This document shows positions 52,906 to 62,275 of a stretch of DNA of 64,000 nucleotides, piece by piece (the first letter of the stretch is position 1; each line of letters begins with the position of its first letter). The translations under genes were made by a program, and so were the position numbers. Source of the DNA: Lichenicola sp964236105 (lineage in GTDB: Bacteria > Pseudomonadota > Alphaproteobacteria > Acetobacterales > Acetobacteraceae). A model generated the notes under the pieces. The model ran no database searches, was not told the origin of the DNA, and was given only the letters and a program-made list of their open reading frames with translations. The DNA lies in assembly GCA_964236105.1 (NCBI GenBank), contig CAXSBC010000011.1, positions 1 through 64,000 on the forward strand, read 5' to 3'.

Positions 52906-52922
52906 TTGCAGGAACGTTGCAA
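52906..52922. promoter_or_regulatory. Inverted repeat upstream of nepR
   Basis: TTGCA-GGAACGT-TGCAA, 49 bases upstream of the nepR start, in the 104-base gap after flhG. A possible binding site; the central GGAACGTT also contains EcfG-like half-motifs, but not at promoter spacing. Confidence 0.3.
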
Positions 52923-52961
52923 TGACCATGCGCAGGCCGGCGACCATCCTGCCGACGAGGA

Positions 52962-53843
52962 TCAGACGGACTGCCTGTCGATCAACGTGCTGGCGATCCG
53001 GCCGACATCTTCCGCAGCCGGCGCGTTCGGATGGCGGGTCAGCAGCCCGGTCTGCCGCCGGATGGCGTCGGCGACGCGGCTGTCTCGTCTGATCACGCCG
53101 GCGAGCTGCGGTGCCCTGCCCAGGAAGGTGCTGCAGGCACGCGCCAGCACGTCATAGGTGCGCCGGCCGCTGGCCAGGCTGGCGGACTGGTTGATCACCA
53201 GGCGGACATCGTCCGGTTCCTCGGCCGCCTGAGCGGCAGCCTGCCGGTCGACGCCGTCTCGCCGGGCGTTTCGATCGCGCGCCTGCAGCTTCAGCACCGC
53301 ATAGGCGTCGGCCAGGGCGGTCGGCTCGTCGGTCGACACCACCAGCAGCGTGTCGGCGCAGGCCGCCATGTGCCGGGTGGCCGGATCGATGCCGGCCCCC
53401 AGGTCCAGCAGCACGATGTCGTAGCCCTCTAGCCGGCGGATCGACTGCAGCAGCCGATCGAGCAGGCCGAGCTCGAGCGTCGCGAGCGATGCGGCGCCGG
53501 ATCGCCCCGGCAGGATGTCGAACGACACGTCGGACAAATGGGGCGCGTGCCGGATGATCACGTCGGCCAGGCCGCGCCGACCCGACAGCACCGCCGCCAG
53601 GTCGTGGCGCGGGGTCAGGCCGAGCTGGATGTCGACGTTGGCGAGCCCCAGATCGCCATCCACCAGCAGGACCCGTCGGCCGTGCGCCGCCAGACTCTGG
53701 GCGAGCGTGATCGACAGCCACGTCTTGCCCACGCCGCCCTTGCCGGATGCGACGGCGATCAGGCGGCTGCCGCCCAGCCGCGCGGGAGCCGTCTCGTCGC
53801 CGCGAGTTGTCGAGGCCGGGAGACCCTGCAGCGTGGCCGTCAT
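52962..53843 (-). CDS. flhG: Flagellar number regulator FlhG (MinD/FleN family)
   Basis: A 293-residue MinD-like ATPase. The deviant Walker A SGKGGVGKTW has the signature Lys35 and Lys40, and DGDLGLANVDIQLGL is typical of FlhG/FleN. It controls flagellar number and placement with FlhF. The start overlaps the flhF stop by four bases. Confidence 0.92.
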   Translation of the reverse strand: MTATLQGLPASTTRGDETAPARLGGSRLIAVASGKGGVGKTWLSITLAQSLAAHGRRVLLVDGDLGLANVDIQLGLTPRHDLAAVLSGRRGLADVIIRHAPHLSDVSFDILPGRSGAASLATLELGLLDRLLQSIRRLEGYDIVLLDLGAGIDPATRHMAACADTLLVVSTDEPTALADAYAVLKLQARDRNARRDGVDRQAAAQAAEEPDDVRLVINQSASLASGRRTYDVLARACSTFLGRAPQLAGVIRRDSRVADAIRRQTGLLTRHPNAPAAEDVGRIASTLIDRQSV

Positions 53844-54928
53844 GGGTTCGTCTTCCAGGAAGGATTGCGTTGGGCGCCGGCCTGAGCGGCGATGTGCAGG
53901 GCAAGCGTGCTGCGTCCGGCCGCCGCCGCCACGGGGGGTGCAGGTGTGGCGGGAACCGTCGCTGCCGGCGGGGGTGCTGCGGGCGCGTTGCCGCGGGTGG
54001 GCGGCACTTCGGCAAGACGGGCGGCCAGGCTCGTGGGCGTCAGCCGCGCCAGCCCGTCCGCGACGTCGGTTCCCACGCCCGCCTCGGTCAGGGCAAGGTC
54101 GGCGCCATGTGCCGCGGCAAGCACGCCGCCGAGACGGGCGGCCCGCTCCAGACGGGTCGCGACCAGCAGCTCGGTGCCGTGCGCCGCGTGCGCCGCAGCG
54201 ATGTCGACGGCCTCGACCGGATCCAGGCCCGCCGGCAGCACCAGGGCAAGGCGGGCGTTCGCGGCGGCGGCGAGAGAGGCCAGCAGCTCTTCCTGTCGCG
54301 GGTCGAGCAGGTCGAGCCCCGGCGCGTCGATCAGCACCGGCGACAGGGGCTCGCGTCGTCCCAGCGCGCGGGCCAGCATGTCCGGCCGGCCGGCGGCGAT
54401 CAGCGTCAGCCCCAGCAGGCGCGTGAAGGCGGCAAGCTGCTCCACCGCGCCGGCACGCTGCTCGTCGGCGGTGATGACCATCGGCCGGTAGCCTTCCATC
54501 ACCAGCCGTGCCGCCAGCTTGGCCACCGTCAGCGTCTTGCCGGCGCCGGGTGGCCCGGCGAGCAGCAGGGGTGGGCCGGCCGCGTCCAGCGGCAGCGGCG
54601 AGAAGCGGAACAGCCGGCTGCAGGCGACGTCGAGCTGACCCTGCCTGAGGGCCGAGAGGAGGGCTGGCGGCAGGCTGTGCCGGTGCAGCGCGTCCGAGGA
54701 CTGGGCGGCCGCTGCCGGGACGACCGGTCCGGGCAGGAACGAGGCGGCCGCCGCATTGAACGGGGCGGGGAGCGGGTCCGGCTCGTCCTCGGGCTCCAGG
54801 GCGGCCGTCACCTCGACCAGCCCGCCCTGGCTCGCGGTTGCCAGGATGAGCGCATCCAGGCCGAGCTCGTCGCGCACCTGCGTCATGGCTTCGGCCAGGC
54901 TGCCGGCGCGGAAGATCCTAATCCGCAC
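53840..54928 (-). CDS. flhF: Flagellar GTPase-like protein FlhF
   Basis: A 362-residue SRP-type protein that places the flagellum. The N-terminal B region opens MRIRIFRAGSLAEAMTQVRDELG (split). The G domain keeps a P-loop GPPGAGKT (125-132), but other motifs differ from the SRP-GTPase norm: DTAG is DAPG (201-204), and TKxD is TRLE (258-261). A low-complexity Pro/Ala tail follows. The GTG start is the first in frame. GTP binding may be weakened. Confidence 0.88.
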   Translation of the reverse strand: MRIRIFRAGSLAEAMTQVRDELGLDALILATASQGGLVEVTAALEPEDEPDPLPAPFNAAAASFLPGPVVPAAAAQSSDALHRHSLPPALLSALRQGQLDVACSRLFRFSPLPLDAAGPPLLLAGPPGAGKTLTVAKLAARLVMEGYRPMVITADEQRAGAVEQLAAFTRLLGLTLIAAGRPDMLARALGRREPLSPVLIDAPGLDLLDPRQEELLASLAAAANARLALVLPAGLDPVEAVDIAAAHAAHGTELLVATRLERAARLGGVLAAAHGADLALTEAGVGTDVADGLARLTPTSLAARLAEVPPTRGNAPAAPPPAATVPATPAPPVAAAAGRSTLALHIAAQAGAQRNPSWKTNP

Positions 54929-54970
54929 CGGAGCCGCTCTCGCGTCGGGCGATCAGGTCGCGGCGGTCGC

Positions 54971-57103
54971 TCATATCGTCCCGATCGTCCGGATGCGGAC
55001 GCGGGGGAAGATCTCGGCCTGGGCCAGCACCGGGGTCGCCGGCCGCAGCCGCTCGACGATCGCCCGCACGGACGGCCGGATCCCGCTGCTGGTCAGCACG
55101 ACCGGCGACTCCCCGGCGGCGCCGGCGGCATCGAGGGCGGCGCGCAGCCGCACGATGAACTCGTTGAGCCGGCTCGGCGCCATCGCCAGCTGCCGGTCGT
55201 CCGGCGGCCCGACCAGGCTTTCCAGGAACGCCTCCTCCCACTCGGGCGAGACCGGGATCAGCGGGATGTAGCCGTTGCCGCCGATCAGCGAGTCGCTGAT
55301 CTGGCGCGCCAGACGGGCGCGCACGTGGGCGACCATGGAGGGCACGGCCCGCAGGCCGGCGCCGCATGCCTCCTGGATGCCCTCGAGAATGGTCGGCAGG
55401 TCGCGGATCGAGATGCGCTCGGCCAGCAGCGCCTGCAGGATGCGCTGCACGGCCCCCATCGAGATCTGCGACGGGATCAGGTCGGCCACCAGCTTCTGCT
55501 GCTCGCGCGGCAGCTCGTCGAGCAGCTTCTGCGTCTCGGAATAGGACAGCAGCTCGGCCATCGTCTCGCGCACGGCCTCGGTCAGGTGGGTCGTCAGCAC
55601 GCTGACCGGATCGACCACGGTGCAGCCGCGGAACATCGCCTCCTCGCGGTGCGTGGCGTCGATCCAGAGGGCCACGAGGCCGAAGGCCGGCTCGGTGGTC
55701 TTCTCGCCCGGCAGGTCCGGCACGCCGCCGCGCGGGTCCATGACCAGGAAGCGGGTCGGGCGCAGCTCGCCCTTGCCGGCCTCGATCTCCTTGATGCGGA
55801 TGGAATAGCCGTCGGCGCCGAGCTGCATGTTGTCCTGGATGCGCACCGGCGGCAGCACGAAGCCCATCTCGCTGGCGATGGTGCGCCGGAGCGCCTTGAT
55901 CTGCTCGGTGAGCTTCGGCTGGTCGCCGCCGGCGAGCGGCAGCAGCCCGTAGCCGAGCTCCAGGCGGATCATGTCGATGCGCATCGCCTCCGCGATCGGC
56001 GGCTCGGCCGGTGCGGCGGAGACGATCGAGGCGGCCTCCTCCTCGGCCTCGGTGCGGGCCGGGGTGCGGTGGCGCATCCAGGCCGCGGCACCGGCGAGGC
56101 CGCCGAGTGCGAGGAACGGCAGCGCCGGCAGGCCGGGCATCAGCGCCAGCACGGCGGCAGCACCGGCGGCCATCGCCATCGGCTTCGGATTGCCGCCGAG
56201 CTGACGGACCAGGGCCACGTCCGCGGCCCCCTCGGTGCCGCCCTTGGTCACCACGATGCCTGACGCGGTCGAGACCAGCAGGGCGGGGATCTGCGACACC
56301 AGCCCGTCGCCGACCGTCAGGGTGGTGTAGGTGGCGGCGGCGTCGGCAAACGCCATGCCGTGCCGGCCAAGACCGATCGCCAGGCCACCGATGATGTTGA
56401 TGACGGTGATCAGCAGCGAGGCGATGGCGTCGCCGCGCACGAACTTCGCCGCACCGTCCATGGCGCCGTAGAAGCCGCTCTCCTCCTCGAGCTCGCGCCG
56501 CCTGACCCGGGCGACCTTGTCGGTGATGGCGCCGGCGGACAGTTCGGCGTCGATCGCCATCTGCTTGCCGGGCATGGCGTCGAGGCTGAAGCGGGCGGCC
56601 ACCTCGGCGATGCGGCCGGAGCCCTTGGTGATGACCATGAAGTTCACCACCAGCAGGATGGTGAACAGGATCAGGCCGATCACCACGTCGCCGCCCATCA
56701 GGAAGCCGCCGAAGGCCGCGACCACGTGGCCGGCGGCGGTCGGACCCTCGTTGCCGCGGCTGAGGATCAGCCGGGTGGTGGCGACCTCGAGCGACAGGCG
56801 CAGCAGCGTGGTCAGCAGCAGCAGCGTCGGGAAGGAGGTGAAGTCGAGCGGGCGCTTGAGGAACAGGGCCACCATCAGCACCAGCACCGAGGCGGTCACC
56901 GACAGGGCCAGGCCCAGGTCGAGGATCATCGTCGGCAGCGGCAGGATCAGCACCGACAGCAGGGCCACCACGCCAAGTGCCAGGCCCACGTCGGTGCCCG
57001 GCATGTAGCCGCGCCACTTGCCGCCGGGCAGCGTCAGCTTCGGCAGGGCGAAGCCGGCACGGCCGGCCGGGGCGGCTTCGGCGGGGACGATCGAGTCGCC
57101 CAT
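54971..57103 (-). CDS. flhA: Flagellar export gate protein FlhA
   Basis: A 710-residue inner-membrane export gate component of standard length. About eight helices lie in residues 40-330, with the FHIPEP-type loop (SLDAMPGKQMAIDAELSAG, split), followed by a large cytoplasmic domain that binds chaperone-substrate complexes. It is three bases after flbD and 42 before flhF. Confidence 0.96.
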   Translation of the reverse strand: MGDSIVPAEAAPAGRAGFALPKLTLPGGKWRGYMPGTDVGLALGVVALLSVLILPLPTMILDLGLALSVTASVLVLMVALFLKRPLDFTSFPTLLLLTTLLRLSLEVATTRLILSRGNEGPTAAGHVVAAFGGFLMGGDVVIGLILFTILLVVNFMVITKGSGRIAEVAARFSLDAMPGKQMAIDAELSAGAITDKVARVRRRELEEESGFYGAMDGAAKFVRGDAIASLLITVINIIGGLAIGLGRHGMAFADAAATYTTLTVGDGLVSQIPALLVSTASGIVVTKGGTEGAADVALVRQLGGNPKPMAMAAGAAAVLALMPGLPALPFLALGGLAGAAAWMRHRTPARTEAEEEAASIVSAAPAEPPIAEAMRIDMIRLELGYGLLPLAGGDQPKLTEQIKALRRTIASEMGFVLPPVRIQDNMQLGADGYSIRIKEIEAGKGELRPTRFLVMDPRGGVPDLPGEKTTEPAFGLVALWIDATHREEAMFRGCTVVDPVSVLTTHLTEAVRETMAELLSYSETQKLLDELPREQQKLVADLIPSQISMGAVQRILQALLAERISIRDLPTILEGIQEACGAGLRAVPSMVAHVRARLARQISDSLIGGNGYIPLIPVSPEWEEAFLESLVGPPDDRQLAMAPSRLNEFIVRLRAALDAAGAAGESPVVLTSSGIRPSVRAIVERLRPATPVLAQAEIFPRVRIRTIGTI

Positions 57104-57106
57104 GCG

Positions 57107-58480
57107 TCAGGCCGTGGCGCCGGCGCCGGCGCCGAGGCCGAGCAGCGGCGGGGGGACGGGAACGCCCTGGCTCGCATAGTCGCGCAGCTTGTTGCGCAGC
57201 GCGCGGATCGAGATGCCGAGGATGGTCGCGGCATGGGTGCGGTTGCCGGCGGTGCTGTAGAGGGTCTCCAGGATCAGCGCCTGCTCGACCTCCTCCATGC
57301 GCCGGCCGACGAAACCGGCGAGCCCGGGTGCGGGTTCCGCCGTCTCGGCGATGGCCGCGGCCGGTTCGCGCACGGCCGGGGCCAGGCCGAGATCGGGCGG
57401 CTCGATCGACGAGCCTTCGGCCACGAGCACCGCGCGGTGCATGACGTTCTCGAGCTCGCGCACGTTGCCGCGCCACGCGTGCCCCGCCAGCCGGTCGAGG
57501 GCTGCCTCGGACAGCAGCGGCGGCTCGACGCCGTTCGCCTGCGCGTAATGGCGCACATAATGGGCTGCCAGCACCGGGATGTCGGCAAGACGCCGGCGCA
57601 GCGGCGGGATCTCGAGCCCGACCACGTTGAGACGGAAGAACAGATCCTCGCGGAAGCGCCCGGCCGCCGCCTCGGCGCGCAGGTCGCGGTTGCTGGTGGC
57701 GAGGATGCGGACATCGACCCGCACCGGGCTCTGGCCGCCGAGCCGGTCGATCTCGCGCTCCTGGATCGCGCGCAGCAGCTTGGCCTGCAGCCGCACGTCC
57801 ATCTCGCTGATCTCGTCGAGCAGCAGCGTGCCGCCTTCGGCCGACTCGAAGCGGCCGATGCGCCGGGCGACCGCGCCGCTGAAGGCGCCCTTCTCGTGCC
57901 CGAACAGCTCCGACTCCAGCAGATGCTCGGGGATCGCCGCACAGTTCAGGGCGATGAACGGGCCGTCGGCGCGACGCGAGCGGCGGTGGATGTGTCGCGC
58001 CACGATCTCCTTGCCGGTGCCGGATTCGCCGGTGATCAGCACCGAGGCGTCCGAGCGGGCGACCTGCTCGGCGCTGCGTATGGTGGCCAGCATCGCCGGG
58101 TCCCGGGCGATCAGCGCATGGCTTTCCCCCGATGCCGCCTGCAGCATGGCGGCGATCAGCTCCGGATCGGGCGGCAGCGGCAGGAAATCCTGCGCACCGT
58201 CGCGCACCGCCCGGACCGCCGCATCGGCATCGTCTTCCGAGCCGCAGGCGATCACCGGCAGCACGATCCGCTCGCGCGCGAGCCCCTGCACCAGGGTGGC
58301 GATCGGCAGGCCGATCTCGCACAGCACGAGGTTGCAGCGCGCGTCCCGGCGCAGACGGGCGAGCCCTGCCGGCACGTCGTCGGTCTGGTCCAGCAGTGCT
58401 CCGCGCGAGACGGCGATCTGCGCCGCCTTGCCGAGCTCGCCGTTCAGGGAGCCGATGATCAGGACGCGCATGCTGCGCAT
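57107..58480 (-). CDS. flbD: Sigma-54-dependent flagellar regulator FlbD
   Basis: A 457-residue activator very similar to Caulobacter FlbD. The receiver lacks a phosphorylatable Asp (Glu55 in LVLCEIG), as expected for a FliX-controlled protein. The AAA+ core has Walker A GESGTGKE (151-158) and GAFSGA (198-203) instead of GAFTGA, then GGTLLLDEISEMDVRLQAK and a C-terminal helix-turn-helix (NRTHAATILGISIRALRNKL). It should activate late flagellar genes and may repress fliF. A second ATG lies three codons in. Confidence 0.92.
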   Translation of the reverse strand: MRSMRVLIIGSLNGELGKAAQIAVSRGALLDQTDDVPAGLARLRRDARCNLVLCEIGLPIATLVQGLARERIVLPVIACGSEDDADAAVRAVRDGAQDFLPLPPDPELIAAMLQAASGESHALIARDPAMLATIRSAEQVARSDASVLITGESGTGKEIVARHIHRRSRRADGPFIALNCAAIPEHLLESELFGHEKGAFSGAVARRIGRFESAEGGTLLLDEISEMDVRLQAKLLRAIQEREIDRLGGQSPVRVDVRILATSNRDLRAEAAAGRFREDLFFRLNVVGLEIPPLRRRLADIPVLAAHYVRHYAQANGVEPPLLSEAALDRLAGHAWRGNVRELENVMHRAVLVAEGSSIEPPDLGLAPAVREPAAAIAETAEPAPGLAGFVGRRMEEVEQALILETLYSTAGNRTHAATILGISIRALRNKLRDYASQGVPVPPPLLGLGAGAGATA

Positions 58481-58511
58481 CCGGAGGCAGTGCGTGGCGC
58501 AGACGACATGA

Positions 58512-58835
58512 TCAGAAGCCCCGCTCCGACTTGATGATCTCGGTCATTGTCACACCGAGACGGTTGTCGTCCACCATTACGACCTCGCCGCGTGCGATCA
58601 GGCGGTTGTTGACGTAGATGTCGATCGCCTCGCCGAGCTTGCGGTCGAGCTCGACCACGGCGCCGCGACCGAGCTTCAGCAGCTGGCTCACCTGCATCGT
58701 CGATTTTCCCAGCACGGCGCTGACGGTGACCGGAATATCGTAGACCGCTTCCAGGTCCTGCGCGCTGCGCGGAACGCCACTATCCTGCAGGGCGGGAGAG
58801 TCGGCGAGTTCCGCAAGATCAATCTCATTGGCCAT
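58512..58835 (-). CDS. fliN: Flagellar motor switch protein FliN
   Basis: A 107-residue C-ring protein with the SpoA fold: YDIPVTVSAVLGKSTM, then LLKLGRGAVVELDRKLGEAIDIYVNNRLIA (split). It is the size of the single-domain FliN of Caulobacter. It overlaps fliH by 11 bases. Confidence 0.94.
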   Translation of the reverse strand: MANEIDLAELADSPALQDSGVPRSAQDLEAVYDIPVTVSAVLGKSTMQVSQLLKLGRGAVVELDRKLGEAIDIYVNNRLIARGEVVMVDDNRLGVTMTEIIKSERGF

Positions 58836-59496
58836 GATTCGTCTCCTTAATTGTCTCGGTCTGCATGTCCGGCATGATCAGCGCGACGACGCGCGCGCAG
58901 AGGACGCCAACATCGCGCACCATCATCCCGTCCTGCCAGCGGACGCTGATGTCGCCGGGCCGCACAGCCTCCGATTCCAGCCACTCCACCACCGTCGGAC
59001 CGTCCTGCAGCAACGGCGTCATCTCCTGACGCAGATCCTCCAGCATCGACGGGTGCACGCGGATGCTCAGGCGGGGCTCGTGCGACATTGCCGGCAGCAG
59101 CAGGCGGAGCAGGGCGGCGGCTTCATCCTGGCCGCGCTGCCTGGCGAACGCGGGCAGCATGGCCGCCACGGCGGCGAGTGCCGTCTCCGCCACGGCGGCG
59201 GCCGCGTCCGCGGCGATGCGGGCCGCCTCGCTGCGCGCCTGGTTCAGCGCGTCGGCGATGCGGCCCAGCGCGTCTGCCTTGAGGGCGTTGGCATTCAGCT
59301 CGGTATCCTGCCGCTCCTGCGCACGTCCCTGCTCCTGGGCGTGCTTGGCCGCATGCCGCAGATCGGCCAGGCTGAAGGTGGGCTCCAGCACGATCGGCTC
59401 GGGCGGCGGCGGTGGCGGGGCCGCCGCAGGCGCCGTGCGCGCCGGCTCGGGCATGTCGAAGTCTTCTGCATAGAGGACACCGGAAAACGGATGCAT
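58825..59496 (-). CDS. fliH: Flagellar assembly protein FliH
   Basis: A 223-residue regulator of the export ATPase. A Pro-rich N-terminus leads to a long Ala/Arg-rich helix (about 50-125) and a C-terminal domain with SIRVHPSMLEDLRQEM and VRPGDISVRW, typical of FliH/FlbE. It occupies the flbE position of the Caulobacter fliF operon. Similarity is low, as usual for FliH, and position supports the call. Confidence 0.85.
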   Translation of the reverse strand: MHPFSGVLYAEDFDMPEPARTAPAAAPPPPPPEPIVLEPTFSLADLRHAAKHAQEQGRAQERQDTELNANALKADALGRIADALNQARSEAARIAADAAAAVAETALAAVAAMLPAFARQRGQDEAAALLRLLLPAMSHEPRLSIRVHPSMLEDLRQEMTPLLQDGPTVVEWLESEAVRPGDISVRWQDGMMVRDVGVLCARVVALIMPDMQTETIKETNHGQ

Positions 59497-59497
59497 C

Positions 59498-60499
59498 TCA
59501 GGACACCATCTGCTCGTCTTGGCGCTCGTTCAGCTCGATCTCGCCCTGGGCGCCGAGCTCCTTGGCGATCAGCAGGATCTGCGACTGCGCCTCGTCGACA
59601 TCGCGCAGCCGCACCGGTCCGAGAGCCGCGATATCGTCGCGCAGCAGCTTGGCGGCGCGTTCGGACAGGCTGCCGAGGAACAGGGTGCGGATGTCCTCGG
59701 ACGCGCCCTTCAGCGCGACCGGCAGCTTGTCCTTCTCGACGGCCCGCATGAGCTTCTGCACGGCGTCGGGCGTCAGGCGGGCCAGATCGTCGAAGGTGAA
59801 CATCAGCGACTTGACGCGCTCGGCCGCCTCCCTGTTGCGCTCCTCGAGTGCCGTCATGAAGCGGCCCTCGACCTGACGGTCGAGATTGTTGAAGATCTCG
59901 GCGATCATCTCGTGGCTGTCGCGACGGGTGCTGCGGGCGAGGTTCGACATGAACTCCGAACGGAGCGTCTTCTCGACGCTGTCCAGCACGTCCTTCTGCA
60001 CGCTTTCCATGCGCAGCATGCGCATGATGACTTCCATGGCGAAACTGTCCGGCAGCAGGCTCAGCACGCGGGCGGCATGACCGGGACGGACCTTGCCGAG
60101 AACGACGGCGACCGTCTGCGGATATTCGTTCTTGAGGTAGTTGGCGAGCACCGCCTCGTTCACGTTGCCCAGCTTGTCCCACATGGTGCGACCGGCCGGA
60201 CCGCGGATCTCCTCCATGATCTGTGCCGCCCGTTCCCGCGACAGCGACTTCTGCAGCAGCCGCTCGGTGCTGTCGAAGCTGCCGACCAGCATGCCGGCCG
60301 AGCTGATGCTCTGCGAGAACTCCGAGCAGAGGGACTCGACGGTTCCGGCCGAAACGCTGCCGAGCTGCGACATGGCAAGCGAGATCTCCTTGATCTCCTC
60401 CTCGTGCATCATCGAGAACAGCTGGGCGCACTGCTCCTCGCCGAGGGCCAGCATCAGGATGGCGGCGCGCTGCGCGCCGGGAAGCTGGGTGATGCTCAT
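59498..60499 (-). CDS. fliG: Flagellar motor switch protein FliG
   Basis: A 333-residue rotor protein. The N-terminal GAQRAAILMLALGEEQCAQLF binds FliF, the middle EHPQ-like segment reads NEYPQTVAVVLGKV, and the C-terminal charged torque helix and DDIAALGPVRLRDVDEAQ are intact. It overlaps fliF by four bases. Confidence 0.95.
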   Translation of the reverse strand: MSITQLPGAQRAAILMLALGEEQCAQLFSMMHEEEIKEISLAMSQLGSVSAGTVESLCSEFSQSISSAGMLVGSFDSTERLLQKSLSRERAAQIMEEIRGPAGRTMWDKLGNVNEAVLANYLKNEYPQTVAVVLGKVRPGHAARVLSLLPDSFAMEVIMRMLRMESVQKDVLDSVEKTLRSEFMSNLARSTRRDSHEMIAEIFNNLDRQVEGRFMTALEERNREAAERVKSLMFTFDDLARLTPDAVQKLMRAVEKDKLPVALKGASEDIRTLFLGSLSERAAKLLRDDIAALGPVRLRDVDEAQSQILLIAKELGAQGEIELNERQDEQMVS

Positions 60500-62157
60500 G
60501 AGCTCGTTTCCTTCGCGATCCAGCCGCGGACGATGGTCAGGCTTTCCTCAGGATGGCGTCCCACCAGGTCGACCACCTGACGGATGGAGGCGGCGCGCAG
60601 CTGCCCCTCGATGTTGGCCAGGCTGATCATGCTCTCGTCCTCGATCAGGGCGGCGTCGCTTCCGGCAGGTCCGGCGGCTCCGGCGGCTCCTGGGGGTCCG
60701 GCGAGTGCCGGCCGCAGGCTGCTTGCAACGCCGAGCGCGGCAGGGGTGCTGCCAGGTGCCGGCAGGGCAGGCGTCTCGATCAGGCGGGTGACCATCGGCC
60801 TGACCACGAAGATCAGGGCCAGCAGCATGAACAGGCCAAGCAGCAGGTTCTGGCCGACATGGACGATGTCGTCGCGGCCGAGATGCAGGCCCAGGAAGCC
60901 GGGCGGAGCCACCGCGTCCGGCACGTCGTGGACCGTGAACGGCATCGACACCACGGTGACGGTGTCGCCGCGCTTCTCGTCGTAGCCGATCGCGGTCTTC
61001 ACCAGGGTGGAGATCCGGTCCAGCTCCTCCTTGCTGCGGGGCTGCCAGCTCGGCTTGCCGCCGGCGATGGCGGTCGTGGTGCCGTCCACCATCACCGCCA
61101 GGCTGATCCGGGCGAGGCGCGGCTGGTCCTGGATCAGGGTCCGTACGGTCTTGCCGACCTCGTAGTTGTTGGTCTCCTCCTGCCGGTCGTCCTGGCTGCC
61201 GGACTGCGCCTGGCCGGCATTGGCGTTGGGCAGGTTGTTCTGCACCGTGGTGTTGGACTGGCCGTCGCTGTTGCGGCTCTTGTCGGAGGTCGTCTGCTGG
61301 CTGCGCAGGACCTGCTGGTTCGGATCGAAGCTCTCCTGCGTCTCATGCACCTGGTCGATGTTCATGGTGACGGCGGCTTCGGCGCGCACGTGCTCGGCGC
61401 CGAGCGACGGCTCCAGCATCTCCTCGACGGCGCGCGCCAGCCGCAGTTCGGTCGACTGGCGCAGCTCGTCCACGCCCTGCGCGGAGCCGCCGTTGCCGAC
61501 CGGATTGCCCGCACGCGCCAGGACGCTGCCGCGGTTGTCGACGATGGCGATGTTCTGCGGCTTCAGCCCGGGAACCGCGGCGGACACCAGGTTGATGACG
61601 GCCTGCACGCCTTCCGGGTCCATCCGGGCGGCGCCGGCCATCGACAGCAGGACGCTCGCCTGGGCCGGCATCTGCTCGGACGCGAACGGCTCGCGATGCG
61701 GCAGCACCAGATGCACCCGCGCGCCGCGGACGCCGCTGATCAGCCGGATCGAGCGCGACAGCTCGCCTTCCAGGGCGCGCGTCTGGTTGATCGTCTGCTC
61801 GAACTGGGTGGCGGTGAGGTTATCGCCGCGGTCGAAGATCTCGTAGCCGACGGAGCCGCCGGACGGCAGGCCGCCCTTGGCCAGCAGCAGGCGCGCCGAC
61901 GCGACCTGGTCTGCCGGCACCAGGATCTGGTCGCTCTGCGCGCCGAGCTCATGGGCGATGTGCGCCTTCTCGAGCTGCTCGGCCATCTGGCCGGCCTCGC
62001 GAAGGTCCAGATCGCCGTAGAGCAGCGCCATCTGCGGGTGGCTTCCGCCCTGCGACACCAGCACCGCAAGCATCGCCAGGATCCCCACGGCGACGGCTCC
62101 CATGGCGGCGAGCTTGGTGGCGCCGAGCGCCTTCAGGCTTTCCAGCAGCGGCGTCAT
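60496..62157 (-). CDS. fliF: Flagellar MS-ring protein FliF
   Basis: A 553-residue ring protein with an N-terminal helix (LAAMGAVAVGILAMLAVLV), a periplasmic domain (LYGDLDLREAGQMAEQLEK, VHLVLPHREPF), and a second helix near 455-475 before the cytoplasmic FliG-binding tail. The ATG at 62157 matches the usual short N-terminus; the ATG at 62214 also has a ribosome site and would add 19 residues. First gene of the large flagellar operon, with a CtrA-like box upstream. Confidence 0.95.
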   Translation of the reverse strand: MTPLLESLKALGATKLAAMGAVAVGILAMLAVLVSQGGSHPQMALLYGDLDLREAGQMAEQLEKAHIAHELGAQSDQILVPADQVASARLLLAKGGLPSGGSVGYEIFDRGDNLTATQFEQTINQTRALEGELSRSIRLISGVRGARVHLVLPHREPFASEQMPAQASVLLSMAGAARMDPEGVQAVINLVSAAVPGLKPQNIAIVDNRGSVLARAGNPVGNGGSAQGVDELRQSTELRLARAVEEMLEPSLGAEHVRAEAAVTMNIDQVHETQESFDPNQQVLRSQQTTSDKSRNSDGQSNTTVQNNLPNANAGQAQSGSQDDRQEETNNYEVGKTVRTLIQDQPRLARISLAVMVDGTTTAIAGGKPSWQPRSKEELDRISTLVKTAIGYDEKRGDTVTVVSMPFTVHDVPDAVAPPGFLGLHLGRDDIVHVGQNLLLGLFMLLALIFVVRPMVTRLIETPALPAPGSTPAALGVASSLRPALAGPPGAAGAAGPAGSDAALIEDESMISLANIEGQLRAASIRQVVDLVGRHPEESLTIVRGWIAKETSS

Positions 62158-62216
62158 GCGCCGGCCGCCTCGGTCGGAATGAAGGACGGGGTCCGGATCA
62201 TGGCTCTTCCCCAAAG

Positions 62217-62233
62217 ACCGGCGTTTTGCCGGT
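62217..62233. other. Hairpin in the flgD-fliF gap
   Basis: ACCGGC-GTTTT-GCCGGT, a 6-bp stem with a 5-base loop, just upstream of the alternative fliF start and followed on the minus strand by CTTT. It could be a leader hairpin or a weak terminator. Confidence 0.4.
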
Positions 62234-62256
62234 GAGGGGAGTGTGCCTGTCCGCCC

Positions 62257-62271
62257 TTACCTAATCCTTAA
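62257..62271 (-). promoter_or_regulatory. CtrA-box candidate upstream of fliF
   Basis: On the minus strand TTAA-GGATTAG-GTAA matches TTAA-N7-TTAA in seven of eight bases with exact spacing. It lies 100 bases upstream of the fliF start at 62157. In Caulobacter, fliF is directly activated by CtrA. Confidence 0.6.
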
Positions 62272-62275
62272 CGGC

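Noticed and set aside
54918..58322. A 1134-codon minus-strand frame across flhA and flbD
   Set aside because: Out-of-frame shadow of FlhA and FlbD; its Arg/Ala/Gly-rich translation matches no domain.
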